Shown here: piece after piece, positions 34,544-62,609 of the stretch | Position numbering within the stretch: the first letter of the stretch is position 1 | Layout: every line of letters starts with the position of its first letter | Assembly: GCA_009760855.2 (NCBI GenBank) | Contig: WPIO01000003.1 | Coordinates: forward strand, 2,075,001 to 2,139,000 | DNA length: 64,000 bases | Direction: 5' to 3' | Source: Cristatella mucedo | Lineage: Eukaryota > Bryozoa > Phylactolaemata > Cristatellidae | Translations under genes and position numbers: made by a program | The notes under the pieces: model-generated | Databases searched by the model: none | What the model was told of the DNA's origin: nothing | Seen by the model: the letters and a program-made list of their open reading frames with translations, nothing else

Positions 34544-34832
34544 TGAGGCACACACACGCACACACACACACAGGCACATACACACCCGCACGCACGTACG
34601 CACCCACGCGCACGCACACACACACACACAGGCGCACACACAGGCGCACACACGCGCGCACGCACACACAGGCACGCACGCACGCACCCACGCGCGCACA
34701 CACACAGGCACACACACACACACAGGCACACACTCCACACACTATACGTGCACATCTTACACGCCCACGATCAAGTTCGCGAGCCTGAAGAAGTGCAATG
34801 CTTTGCTTTCACTCCTGCTCTTGCATGCGAGA
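34049..34832. repeat. tandem duplication with expanded CA core
   Basis: Unit 1 (34049-34295) and unit 2 (34414-34832) share aagtggaagtgattgcagct at the start, a CA-rich core, and gaagaagtgcaatgctttgc ... cttgcatgcgag at the end. The CA core is ~40 bp in unit 1 and ~230 bp in unit 2. Confidence 0.85.
34511..34738. repeat. (CA)n compound microsatellite
   Basis: CA run with interspersed CG and AGG steps. The Cys/Val-rich minus frames through it are artefacts. Confidence 0.96.
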
Positions 34833-35210
34833 ACAGTTTAGTGCGGTAGATACTGCGGCAGTAATTTGGATCGACTTGGGCCGTGCGGCTGGGTGTTTTG
34901 GTCGTGTGTGTTCGTGAGTTCGTGCGTGCAGGGACTGGCTCTCCTCTGCGGCTCACCGGTTTTGTGTGAGGTGGGGGGGCTTGGGGCGCTCTGTTAGCCC
35001 CGTGACCTTGGCGGGAGATGTCGACCTTGGCGGGAGGGTTTCGACGCGGACGCGTGACCGAGCGGCTGGGGGCTGTCGTGCTGTGAACCATCTTGAGCTT
35101 TCTGCGTCGCTTTGGAATAAAATCGCTTTCGCAATGCCAGCTATCCGAATAGTGCGCAGGTTTTCAAAGTAGGCATGATGAATTTGCCATCGCTGTTCTT
35201 ATTGAGAAAA
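34833..35210. other. GC-rich 3' flank of the SLC45 gene
   Basis: Just downstream of the SLC45 stop (minus strand). It contains a local direct repeat of gaccttggcgggag and, on the plus strand, ggaataaaatcg. Part of this is presumably the SLC45 3' UTR, but I cannot place the poly(A) site. Confidence 0.4.
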
Positions 35211-50944
<15,734 letters not shown>

Positions 50945-51300
50945 TCGCTAGCGCGCGCGCACGAGGCTGGCGTACGCCGGCGCGGCTCCCGCCCGGGCTG
51001 CGGCAACCTGTGGCACCGCTCCGGGCGAAACGAGGCCGCGGCGGCGCAGTTATATGGCGCCGTCGCGGCCGCCGCCGGCCGAGCGGGAGCTCTACGTCAC
51101 GCCCGCAGAGGGTCGAGCGCCCTGCGCCTCCGACGAGACGCCAGGCGCGGTCGGCCGGCCGCGCGCCGCCGACGCGCGCCGCGCCGCGCTCTCTCGCGCG
51201 GCGTCGGGAGGCGAAACTTGCCCATTGGCAGGCTCGCTTGAACCACAACTTTCATTCGCGTCGACAATAGCGTGCCAATAATTGGCACCCCATTAGTCGC

Positions 51301-51900
51301 TCGTAAGCCGGACTCGGCGTCGGAAAATCGATGGACCTTGACAGACGCTTCGCGCGATGAAAGACTAGAGTACCCGGGGATATTCGATTAAAAAAATTAG
51401 ATTACTTTCGGCATCCGCTCTTTGTCGCATCGATCGGCCTAATCGCAGCATTAAAGACGACTGACAGTGCAACAGCCGCCTCCCACTTCGCACTCGAAAC
51501 GAGCTCGGATTAGCGACGCCAGGCTCAGATTCGCGTGCGCCGGTGGCAGTGGGAGTGGGAGCGACGACCACTCTCTCTCGGAGCGTGCACTGTTCGAGCT
51601 GCTGCGCGCGACCGCGCTTGACTGGCAGATGTTAGAAGATCTCGCAGCCGTCGCTCGATGCTCTCGGCGCCTCATCGCTCTTCCACCTTCGAGTTCCGTC
51701 GCAGGGGCAACTCCGAACGTATCAATGCTGGTAATTTTACACAGAGCACCCTTAATACTGTACGCACTTTGGAAAGGAAGCATGCAAATTGGTTCCTTAA
51801 GCATGCACAATTTCAGCATTGAGAAACGTCAGAGGAGAACTCGTGCGGACTGAGCAAATGCTGTTTGGAGCATGTGCGATTTCCATAATATGCTTGATAT
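51301..51900. other. 5' flank of SLC45; no gene recognised
   Basis: Upstream of the SLC45 start on the minus strand. A 128-codon plus frame and a 122-codon minus frame overlap here and neither resembles a family. No clear TATA or initiator could be assigned. Confidence 0.4.
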
Positions 51901-52880
51901 AAGCGCCCTCGGAGAACTCAACCTCTTTCTAGGCGCTTTACATTTGCTGCATAGACAACACGATCGTATGGTGAGTGGAAATATCGTGCTTGATAAACAA
52001 CGTGAATAACATGGTTATGGGTGACGTGCACAGGGTCAGCATGCAAGTGCGGTTACATACACGTTCATCAGTTCAGGGCTTTCGCGATGTCGCTCGGGAG
52101 TCGTCGCTCCGGGTTGTGATAGCAAAGGAAATGCAGGCATGGTCTCCAAAGGATCAGAGTTTCGTTTAAGGGTGCAGCCGGAGGCCAGCAGAATGCAGAG
52201 TAGAGTAGGCGGAGCACAGCATACTGAGTTTAGCATGCAGAGTATGGCGGGCGGTGTACAGTGTAGATTGGAGCAGACGGTGGAGCATGCGGAGTATAGC
52301 GGGCGGTGCGAAGGGAAGCCTGCTTATGAAGCATGCTCAATGTGATTTCAATTCAACGATCTATTGGATAAGCAGAACGCAGCTAGTTACTGCAGAAATT
52401 TCCAAGCGAGTCCCAGAAGCCTTGAAGTCGATCCGCTGCTCTATCGTGATCCGGTCATTGAAACGTCTATGAAACGTCAAGGTCATTGAAACGCGGGCTG
52501 ATGCGAAGTTCGTGCCTGACAAGTTCTGAGAGCTGCAAGAGCTTCGAAGCAACTCCGAAGCGTCTCATTGCACTAAGGCAGGATTAGCTGTAAGGACAGA
52601 GAGTCGCAGATGTCGCAGATGGGTGGACACTAAAGCAGCATTATCAGCTGCGCTGCGATGTCCTTGTCTAAGCGGGCCCGAATTTTCGCGACGGTGCGTA
52701 GCTGAAAGTGTGCAGACTTACCTGTGGATCCAATGCGGCCATCTAGCAAATGGTCACTTCAAAGCAGGCCATCCTGATTGTGGGTGGACGGGGCGAGCAG
52801 GTATTCTGGCTGCGCCCGTGTTGAGAATTTTGCTTTTCCAATTCCAGGGGATTATAGGTTTTCCCATGGCTGACAGCTAA
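51901..52880 (-). mobile_element. CR1/L2-like LINE, degenerate minus copy
   Basis: The 3' hairpin in reverse (agcgccctcggagaactcaa ... aggcgctttacatttgctgc) starts at about 51901. The family 3' region follows (gataaacaacgtgaataaca; cacagggtcagcatgcaagt). Scattered matches continue to about 52780 (gcccgaattttcgcgac; gcgtagctgaaagtgtgcag). Interrupted by unrelated or rearranged sequence at 52190-52400. Confidence 0.68.
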
Positions 52881-52948
52881 ACAGTTAGTGGAGTCGCATC
52901 ACTCGGGCTACTGAGCTAACATGTAAGAAAATAAAAGGCTTCTGGCTG

Positions 52949-53027
52949 CGTTTTGCTCCAAGAGAACTCTTTCAAGGTGCGCACGCACTGCATGCGCACC
53001 TTCAAAGAGTTCTCTTGGAGCAAAACG
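52949..53027. repeat. 35-bp near-perfect hairpin
   Basis: Arm 52949-52983 pairs with arm 52993-53027 (34 of 35 positions), with a 9-nt loop cgcactgca. Each arm starts or ends at cgttttgctccaagagaact or its complement. Confidence 0.92.
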
Positions 53028-53044
53028 GTCAAGCATGCGCATCG

Positions 53045-53081
53045 TTCAAGCATGCGCATGCACTGCCTGCGCACGCTTGAA
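53045..53081. repeat. 14-bp hairpin with related loop
   Basis: ttcaagcatgcgca (53045-53058) pairs with tgcgcacgcttgaa (53068-53081) at 13 of 14 positions, around the loop tgcactgcc, which resembles the loop of the preceding hairpin. Confidence 0.85.
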
Positions 53082-53763
53082 GCAGGCAGCTTGTGAGGCC
53101 GAGCGGCGGCTCTCGAGTGCTCGCTGCCTCCGCGCCTCCGCGCCGACGTCGCGACGCCGAGCCTCTCGTTTGCAGCCACTGCATACATGTCTGCGCGCCT
53201 CGCTGATACGGAGTTCGTGACCTCTGCGACCGCGGCTAGCTTTTCGGTTCGAATCGCAAGGATTTTCCGAGCAGACTGCGACCCCGCGGTTTCGGCGGCG
53301 GCGGCTGAGGGGCGCTGCATCCGACACTCGCCCCGCAGCGGCGGCCGATCGTCGCCGTAGCGCCGCGTCACGTTCGGGTCGCTCCGCCGCCGCCGACTCC
53401 GCTCTCGGCTCGGCGCTCGCATCGCTTGCAATCGGTCGCGACTGTCGCAGCGGTGCGACCTTCGACAAAGCCGCCTGGTTAATTGAAGCTCGCTAAAGTG
53501 GTCAGATCATTTCCTCTGATATCTGAACGGACAAAGACATCGATTAGGCCAAGTTGGACAGCGGACGACGAGCGATTCGCACTGCGAGCGACTTGTCCGA
53601 TGGAAAAAGCAGCACTGCGCCGGCGCACTTGTGAACGCATAATTAAAACTAACGAGAAAAGTCAAAATGCACGATTGAATCACTTGGCGACTCACTCGGG
53701 CGCGGTCGGACCAATATAGTAACTGCCTCGGCACTAGCCAAAGCATATCCGAGCGCGGTGAGT
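53082..53763. other. no gene recognised
   Basis: GC-rich. The 171-codon and 140-codon minus frames have Arg/Ala/Ser-rich, non-family composition and are most likely spurious. Confidence 0.4.
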
Positions 53764-54673
<910 letters not shown>

Positions 54674-55249
54674 ACCAGTGAATGATCTGGGTGGGGTGAC
54701 GGCGAGAGCGTGTACACTTTCACTTTTACTAAATTGGTCTTGTCTCGGGAGGACTCTTTGAAGGCTAGTGGAGCTCACATCACCGTCCTTCGTAGAGCTG
54801 CGGCTCACAGATCCGTGGTGAAGGCGAATCGAGTCGGTAAACACTTCAATAACACTCAACTGCACCCAACGACGCGAGTTTTTGCTGCCAGCGAATTTAG
54901 TTAACGCAGCTGAGACTCGCAGACTCTAACTGATGAAGCTCGCATTCTCGGCAGAAGACCTCCAAGAACAAATCTCAGAATCGATGTGACAAGAGACTAG
55001 GGTGCGGTTAATGCTGTACAAGTCGATCAGTTTTCCCAGCCGTATTTACCCTTACTGTCGTGTGTCTCTTTACAGTTCCTTATGAGGGTAGACGGAGTCA
55101 GGTTTCTCGAGACACTTTCGAATTTTGCAAGGACAAGATCGTGCTGTTGGCGTGAATTGGCGAACATGGAGAACCTTTCGTGGTGAACCTTTGACAAGTG
55201 ATTCTGACGTAGCCCACGCCAGCATACACGCTTGGAGACCAGCTATTTT

Positions 55250-55254
<5 letters not shown>
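54674..55254. other. no feature recognised
   Basis: No coding or repeat similarity noticed. Confidence 0.4.
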
Positions 55255-55292
<38 letters not shown>

Positions 55293-55310
55293 TCTCTCTC
55301 TCTCTCTTTC
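55255..55310. repeat. (CT)n microsatellite
   Basis: About 56 bp of CT with one CCCT step. The only long tract of this type with pyrimidines on the plus strand. Confidence 0.96.
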
Positions 55311-55800
55311 TGCAATTTACTTATCGCAGTCTTTTGCGCAACGCTTCCTGACCGGCTAGTTCAATAAGTGTGGCGAATCTAAGCGTTAATCCTGCTACAT
55401 TCAGACGCGCCAGCGTTCCGCAGTCACTAACCTGCAGTTACGCACGACGATCTTAGATGCGCTCGCTGTATTTTTTGGCCGCCCGGGCGCTGCTGGCTGT
55501 GGCACAAGATGTAGTGTATTGCCTCTGGAGGTAGGGTGTGAAAGCCTTTTCATTCTTAAAGAATGAGAAGCCTCGAGATGTGAGGGTAGTAACAAGGAAA
55601 ATGATTATAATAAAACATGGAGACAGCACTGCAAGAGCATCATATCTATTTCTGGCTACAATACGCATGCGTAAAAAAAAGCATCGGCTGGCTAGTCAAA
55701 ACATGTTGCAATTTCAGAGCACACAGAGACGCGTGGGACAATTGACCAGAACAACGCTAAGAATGCGAAAAAAGCTAGCTTTTTAGATTCTTTTTGATTT
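55311..55800. other. no feature recognised
   Basis: Short frames only. Confidence 0.4.
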
Positions 55801-56565
55801 TCATCAAATTAGGATTTGTAACGATGTCAGTCGATAGTGAGTTCCAGGCTTTGGAAGCATAACTATTAATTAACTCAATCGTCTGCAACCGGAGCAATAC
55901 CGCTACCAACGCCATATAGCGGCTTCTCATTCAAGTGGCTGTGCCGAAAACAGAAAGCTGGTAACGATGCAACGTCCAACGGCCGACGAAATGAAGCCTG
56001 AGCCTTGATGTGCGGCTAGCGGCCAGTAGTTTCAGCGTCAACATGTGTAGGCACGGTGTGAAAACACGCAAGAACAAAAACAGCCAGGGCTGCTGGTTAT
56101 TAGACCGCATGGGCATTCCGTTAGCTGAATCCTAATGCAAAGGTAAGAATTCTGAGCTGTTAAGTCGCGCAATAGCTGAGCATGGCAGCAACGAAGAGTG
56201 TCGATTCCTAAAGGGAAAGTTCTATGTCCACGGCATAAATAATAAAAATAATAACAATAATAATATGTTTGTATGGTGCCGACAGAGAACTGAATCTCTT
56301 CACGGGCACTTTCCAGAGACTGTGGAGAAAGCATTATCACATGATTGGTATTAACATCCGCAAGCACACAATCACAGTGCAAGCACGCATGTGCACACGA
56401 AGGATGAATCGCAAAGACCCGCTGAGTGCTGTCATACATAGATGATATTTTCGCTTCTTTTTACACGTTTCCTCTGCTCGCGGAGCCGCTGCCAGCGAAG
56501 ACGAGTGCTCACACTTTGAGATGTCTAACACGTTCATTCCCTTAGAGTAGAGCAATCTATTACAT
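55801..56565 (-). mobile_element. CR1/L2-like LINE, fragmented minus copy
   Basis: Two pieces: 55815-55865 (gatgtcagtcgatagtgagt tccaggctttggaagcata) and 56265-56560. The second has the reversed tail hairpin, then aagcacacaatcac ... cgaaggatgaatcgcaaaga and ccgctgagtgctgtcata. The middle is unrelated. Confidence 0.6.
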
Positions 56566-56887
56566 TTCTAGACTTGTCCAGGCATTCAGGATCAGCCAGA
56601 GCTTAAATCTCACCGGTCAACGCCCAGAGTACAATTGCACTACCGGCCTCAAAGTCTAGAGAACAACCGGCCGACCGACTATTACATTAGTCGCACTTTA
56701 TAGGCCAACTGGCCATATATTATAACGCATTTGTTTCATAATAATTATAAAACTATATAACTTCAAATAACATCGAGACTGTCATTATTTGGCTGTTTTA
56801 GCGCGACGTTTAAATACCCTGCAGCTCGTCTGATCTGTCATGAACGGAGTAGCTGGCACAGCACGACACATCTGTCTGAGCTTTAAT
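56566..56887. other. no feature recognised
   Basis: AT-rich spacer before a SINE. Confidence 0.4.
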
Positions 56888-57480
<593 letters not shown>

Positions 57481-57527
57481 TATCTGCACCCTGTTCTGCT
57501 GTATTTTTGTATCTATTTGCTTTTAGC

Positions 57528-57640
57528 GCTCACATTTAATGACCAAGATCGCGGATTCGAGCCGTGCGGCAATTGTAAAGTATCCGAATCTAAATTAAGT
57601 TCTCTTGCGGCACTGTAAACATGAATTGTATTTTCTATAT
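57528..57640 (+). mobile_element. tRNA-derived SINE, tail type B (partial)
   Basis: B box gcggattcgagccgtgc, then ttgtaaagtatccgaatcta aattaagttctcttgcggca. The A-box half is missing. Confidence 0.6.
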
Positions 57641-58242
57641 TTTTTGTATTACACTTAGGATGTAGATGTGGAGACGCTATCTTGACGTCAGGTCAGCTCA
57701 CATTAAGTGAGTTCTTTGTTTCATATTCGTCAAAAATGTCTACTTCGTATGTTGGGCTTCATATTTCCTTAATTTTCTCAGCCTATTTGTACACGAGAAG
57801 TTCAAATCTCGCAACAGAGTTTTAACAGGGTGATGTGTGAAGTCATTTAAAAAACCTTTCTCAGGTTACGCACAGTCGAATGATATACTTCATGAGTTTC
57901 GCTCACTCATCTCCATAAGCAGCGGGCACGTCGTACTGCATCGAGCCCACGCCATCGGTTTTTGAAGACATTTTGTCCCCTCTTAATCACCGACGCGTAA
58001 ACTTCGGTTGCCATCAGAAATTGTTTGACTTCGAAAGAGCGCAGGTATAATGTAGAGAATTCCCAGTCATGGGCCGTCCAATCGCGCCTGTGGTAATGAG
58101 TTCGAGCTCGGCGCTCCTGCTTTTAGGTGAAGCATCGGAAAAATATACATTTAATAATTAATTATATATAAATTGTTAATTAATTGTATTATAAGAATGA
58201 ATTATACTGTATATAATTTACTGTATAATTATACAGTATAAT
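57641..58242. other. no feature recognised
   Basis: AT-rich. A palindrome-prone TA/AATT-rich patch occurs at 58145-58250 (tatactgtatata ... tatacagtata). Confidence 0.45.
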
Positions 58243-58372
58243 TCAATCGTATACGCCCTATCTCTATTTAGGCGCTTCATGAGCTATGGGACCCGAGCCC
58301 ACAACCTCGGTAATCAAATGCATATTCAGCTTCTCTTTATTTCGAGGCAAGCACCTTAACCACCTCCCATGT
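58243..58372 (-). mobile_element. tRNA-derived SINE, tail type B (minus)
   Basis: Reverse of tail (gccctatctctatttaggcg cttca), then B box in reverse (gggacccgagcccac) and the A-box region in reverse (gcaagcaccttaaccacc). Confidence 0.68.
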
Positions 58373-58394
58373 GCATCACGTACAGAGCACAACA

Positions 58395-59657
58395 GTGGTA
58401 CAGGTTCTATCTCAGTGGGAGATTCCAGAGCATTGATGTGAACGGACAAAGATCGTCCGAGCCATGGCTGGAGTACGGTGGGTACCTCGAGGGTTTGTGC
58501 TTGGTCTGGTTCTGTTCACGGTATGTACTCTGCCTCTTGCTGATGTGATCGCCAAACACAATCTAGGCTTTCACTTCTATGCAGAGGCCACTCATTTGTA
58601 CCTTTGCTTTGATCCCTCCCAGCCCTCCTGCACGTTGCATTCTAGACACAACCTGCTATATATATTGATGTCATCCGCACATGTATGGCAGCAAGATCTT
58701 CTCAAATCGAATAACGACAAAATAAACTTAATAGTTATGGGCAAGCCAAGTATGATTCAGAAATTGGAAAACCTAACTCTCAAAGTGGGCTCTGTCAGCA
58801 TATCTCCAGTTGTACCTGCACGTTGTCTAGGTGTCCTGTTCCAAAGTGACCTTTCACTAGATGACCACATCAGATCCACATTCAAGTCTACTTACTTGTA
58901 GCTACATAGTATTGCCAAAATTCTGGCTTACATAGGTATAGATACTACATCTAAATTGGTCCATTCATTTGTGCATCTAAATTGATCCATTCATTTGCGA
59001 CATCCCGTCTCGAGTCAGGTAACTCAATGCTAGCTGGTCTATCGACATGTGTGCAATAAGGCGCTTACAGCTATTGCAAAAATCTGCAGCTAGGCGTGTC
59101 TTTCGTGGGCTTCCCAGCTACAACATCATACCACTTCTCGCGCGACCTGTACTGGCTACCGGCCAAGCAGCGTATCAACTTCAAGATTCTGTCAATCACT
59201 TTTAGGTCCCTCTATTCTCTGGCTCCAGCCTACCTATCAATTCTACTTTTGACCAGGCTAGGCATCGTTCAACATGCTTTTCTGAATCAAATCACTTAGC
59301 TACATCTCGTACGTACCTCAAACCCTTAGGATGCCGTGCCTTTAGTTCGTATGATCCAAAGCCTAGAATTCACTCACGACTGACGTCACGAAATTCCTTA
59401 ACTTGGAGACGTTTAAAAAGAAGCTAAAAACGCATCTACTGTCTATTTGTCACCGCATTTAGTGGGTCCATGGAATTTTTCCTTGTGTGCCTATGCGCTC
59501 TGAAATGCGCATGCTGCCATTAACTGTATTTGCATGTTGATCCTGCGCATGTCACCTCTAACCGTGTTATACTTGCTGGTATTATGCATGCTAATTTTTG
59601 CAATTCGACCATGCTTCTTATGAAGTGCCTAGAGAGAGATTGGGTTCTTATTATTAT
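58395..59657 (+). mobile_element. CR1/L2-like LINE, degenerate plus copy
   Basis: Starts at tggtacaggttctatctcag. FYAEATHLYLCFD replaces the catalytic YADD. KPSMIQKLENLTLKVGS and SDLSLDDHIRSTFKS follow. A small tandem duplication (gtgcatctaaattgatccat after attggtccattcatt) is at about 58955-59000. It ends with cctagagagagattgggttc and ttattattat, directly abutting the next copy. Confidence 0.82.
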
Positions 59658-60345
59658 CTGTAACTCACTGCTTGCTGGTCTACCGGCATGTGCAATGAGG
59701 CTCTTACAGCTGGTGCAAAACTCTGCAGCTAGGCTTGTCTGTCGTAAGCATCGAAGTTGCCTCATCACACCACTTCTCACCGACCTGCAATGGCTACCAG
59801 TCAAGCAACGGATTTACTTCAAGGTTTTGTCGCTCACTTTTAGGTCCCTTCATTCTATGGCTCCAGCCTATCTCTCAGATATACTACCCCATCAGGACAA
59901 GCATCGTACCACCCGCTTTTCGGAATCCAACATTCTAGAAATACCTCGTAAAAACCTTAAATCCTTTGGAGACCGTACATTTAGTTCGTATGCTCCCACA
60001 GCCTGGAACTGTCTCCCGACCTGCGTCAGAACATCCCCTGACCTGACCACATTTAAAAGGAACCTAAAAACACACCTATTTAGGACAGCATTTAGTGGGT
60101 CCCTGTGATTTGTCCTTCATGTGCTTATGCGTGCTGGCACTGTGCATGCTGCCACTAATCGCACTTGCATGCTGACCTTGTGCATGTCACCCCTAACCTT
60201 GTCATTCGTGTTGTTTATCAAGCATGATATCACTCACTATTCAATCGCGTTTCTCTGTGCAGCAAATGTAAAGCGCCTAGAAAGAGATTGGGTTCTCTTA
60301 GAGCGCTGTATCAAGCGTATTTTTATTATTAGTATTATCTGAGGT
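59658..60345 (+). mobile_element. CR1/L2-like LINE, short 5'-truncated copy
   Basis: Begins ctgtaactcactgcttgctgg inside the connection region. One open frame runs to the family C-terminus (NSAARLVCRKHRSCLITPLL, AWNCLPTCVRTSPDLTTFKR). The 3' hairpin and ATT-rich tail end at about 60345. It is much better preserved than the copy it follows. Confidence 0.88.
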
Positions 60346-60935
60346 TGCTAAGCAAAAGTATTAGTCTTATTACCTTTAAAAAATTATTATTATTGCACCT
60401 TGTTAGTAAGACTCCGGATGTATTGACTAGCTTTTAGCACACATTTGTAACTTCCGACTAAAAGTACAGTAGTGTAAGACCCGTGTCTCCATTTTTGTAC
60501 AAATTCTTCTAATTGGCCTGTCAAATTGTCTTTACCTGATTAATTACTTACGCTTTTGGACATAGCTTCAACTAACTCAGAGCCGCTTTTTAAGCACTGA
60601 TTGCTTGCGTAGAGTAGTCTAATGGTTATGTAATCAACTGAGACTGAATCAAGATGCAGTCTAGATCCCCAGGCTAGAACAAAAATAAAAGACTCAAATT
60701 ATTATGTTGGAAGTTACAAGCATTTGAACGCCGCATTCCCCTTGATAGTAAACTTTTGACCATAAATCCGCAGAAGTTTATTTTAAGCATGCAGAAGTAG
60801 GAATTACTGCAAGCAAAATAAAAGTAGGAAAATAACTAGTAAGCCACATAGCGGTAAGGCACTGCCGGTTGAAAAGCGATACAAAATAATAAGCACATCA
60901 CATACATGTCACCTTACGGTTATCATAATTTTTCT
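60346..60935. other. no feature recognised
   Basis: AT-rich spacer. Confidence 0.4.
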
Positions 60936-61010
60936 TTTGCGTAGCGTCTTAAGAGAACTAAATCTATATCCAGGCACTTTACAGCTCGCTGCAGAGATTC
61001 AGTTGGCAAG
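60936..61010 (-). mobile_element. LINE 3' tail fragment
   Basis: gcgtagcgtcttaagagaac taaatctatatccaggcact ttaca in reverse orientation matches the family tail. Nothing upstream of it survives. Confidence 0.55.
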
Positions 61011-61214
61011 GGTGAGTATCGTGTTGGCTATCAAGCAGGCCAAAGCAAACAAGCACTATGCTTAGGTCAACATACTTAAGCAACTCATGGTTACCTGTTA
61101 TTAAGCCCTGTGGTTAATAACATGCACTGAGTCATGCACAAATACGCACGCAAAAACAGCGGGACACAACAAAATAAAATTCATTGGGGTAATAGAAAAG
61201 CTGGCCACAACATC

Positions 61215-61372
61215 AATATATTATCTATGATCATTTTTACAATGCCCTAAGAAAATGTAATTTTTATCCAAATACTTTACGTACACTGCAGGGCTTGAGC
61301 CCACGACCTTGGTTGTTAAAGACGAGCACCGTACCCCTGCACCTAAACCAGGGTACTGAGTTGGTCTTAGCT
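61215..61372 (-). mobile_element. tRNA-derived SINE, tail type B (minus)
   Basis: Reversed tail (caatgccctaagaaaatgta atttttatcc), reversed B box (gcagggcttgagcccacgac), and gagcaccgtacccctg in the A-box position. Confidence 0.65.
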
Positions 61373-61451
61373 CAGTATAAACGGAGTCTAAGCTTTTAGA
61401 CTGCGACCACAGCAAGAAAATGCACCTAATATAACATATAAAAAATCCTTT

Positions 61452-61535
61452 GCATAGCGCCATACGAGAAAATAACCTCCATTCAGGGGCTTCAGTCGAG
61501 CCCGTCAACTTTTTGGCCTCGCTTGGAGCATTATA
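61452..61535 (-). mobile_element. tRNA-derived SINE, tail type B (partial, minus)
   Basis: gcgccatacgagaaaataac ctccattcaggggcttcag, then tcgagcccgtcaac. Head mostly lost. Confidence 0.5.
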
Positions 61536-61552
61536 ATTAAATTAAAATATAA

Positions 61553-61690
61553 TTAGTTTGTATAGCGCCACAAGAGAACTTAATCTTTATTCAGGCGCTT
61601 CACATATGCCGCGGGGCTCGACCCCACGACCTCAGTCCGCCCTTGATAGCGTGAGCACCTTAACCACTGGGTCAAACCAGCTCGGCGCAT
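61553..61690 (-). mobile_element. tRNA-derived SINE, tail type B (minus)
   Basis: tatagcgccacaagagaact taatctttattcaggcgctt cac, then gcggggctcgaccccacgac (B box reversed) and gtgagcaccttaaccactgg (A-box region reversed). A complete copy. Confidence 0.75.
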
Positions 61691-62609
61691 AGACGCTAAA
61701 TGCTGCTGGTGCTTGAGGATCACATACCTCCTTTTTGAAAGTAGAGAAACTCTTTATAGTTGCTAACAACCGTATTAAATAGGATGAGCGAAGGAATAAC
61801 TGGCCACCATTCAGTTGGCTAGCTTATGTCTTCGTTCTTAGTGGCCGCACCGATCAATTTTTTGCGATCCAGCAGCAAGTCAGTTTCCAAAATTTGTTCC
61901 ACATGTGTGGACAATCTAGTTGGTTTGAGCTGCGTTGTATCCTTGATCTCTCAGGTTTTACAGCTTAAGTCACTTACGTCAGTCAGTTACAGTCTAGTCA
62001 GTTACTTTTCCCAGCTCAAGTCACTTACTATTGGGTTTTCATGTGGTTTGGTAGGTGCCTTCTCCAACCCATGATTAAGGCTTAACGTAGACAGGAGTGT
62101 GAATTGCTAACGGTTGTGCCACCGTCCCTACGCCACCGTTGCCACGTTTGTACGCATTGTCGATGCCATCATAGGCGGCTGCACAAGTAAAAAAGAAATT
62201 ACGTGAAAATCTAATGCAGGCTTTGCAGCAAAACAGACTTGCATGCCAACATTTCTGATCGATCTTTCGCTAATGGTGCCTACGATTTAGAGGCTGGGTC
62301 CGCGAAGCACTTCTCTAAGGCACGGAATACAGCCTTCAACACATGCCTTGCAGATGCGGCGTGTGTCTAAAGTGCTGCGACGGATGCAGCAACGATCATC
62401 TACTGCGAGACTCAGCAATAAGTATCTCCATCGTCGTGGACGTTGAAATGGTACCGACTTGTGAGACAAGCGCGTCGAGCGGGATATTGGCCGGTTTCAG
62501 CAGCACCACTGTTGCTCATATGATACTCGGAACGAGTGCCGTTTGTGTAGACTGCTCCATGACATATTACGTATGTGTGTAATTATTTATTGAAAATGTA
62601 GATATATGT
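61691..62609. other. no gene recognised
   Basis: Plus frames at 61826 and 62343 (82 and 79 codons) have no similarity I can name. The second is Cys-rich at its start but without a clean motif. Confidence 0.4.

Noticed and set aside
34487-34755. Cys/Val-rich small proteins on the minus strand
   Set aside because: They are translations of the CA microsatellite.
52916-53468. 171- and 140-codon minus frames
   Set aside because: Low-complexity Arg/Ala/Ser content overlapping two hairpins. No similarity.
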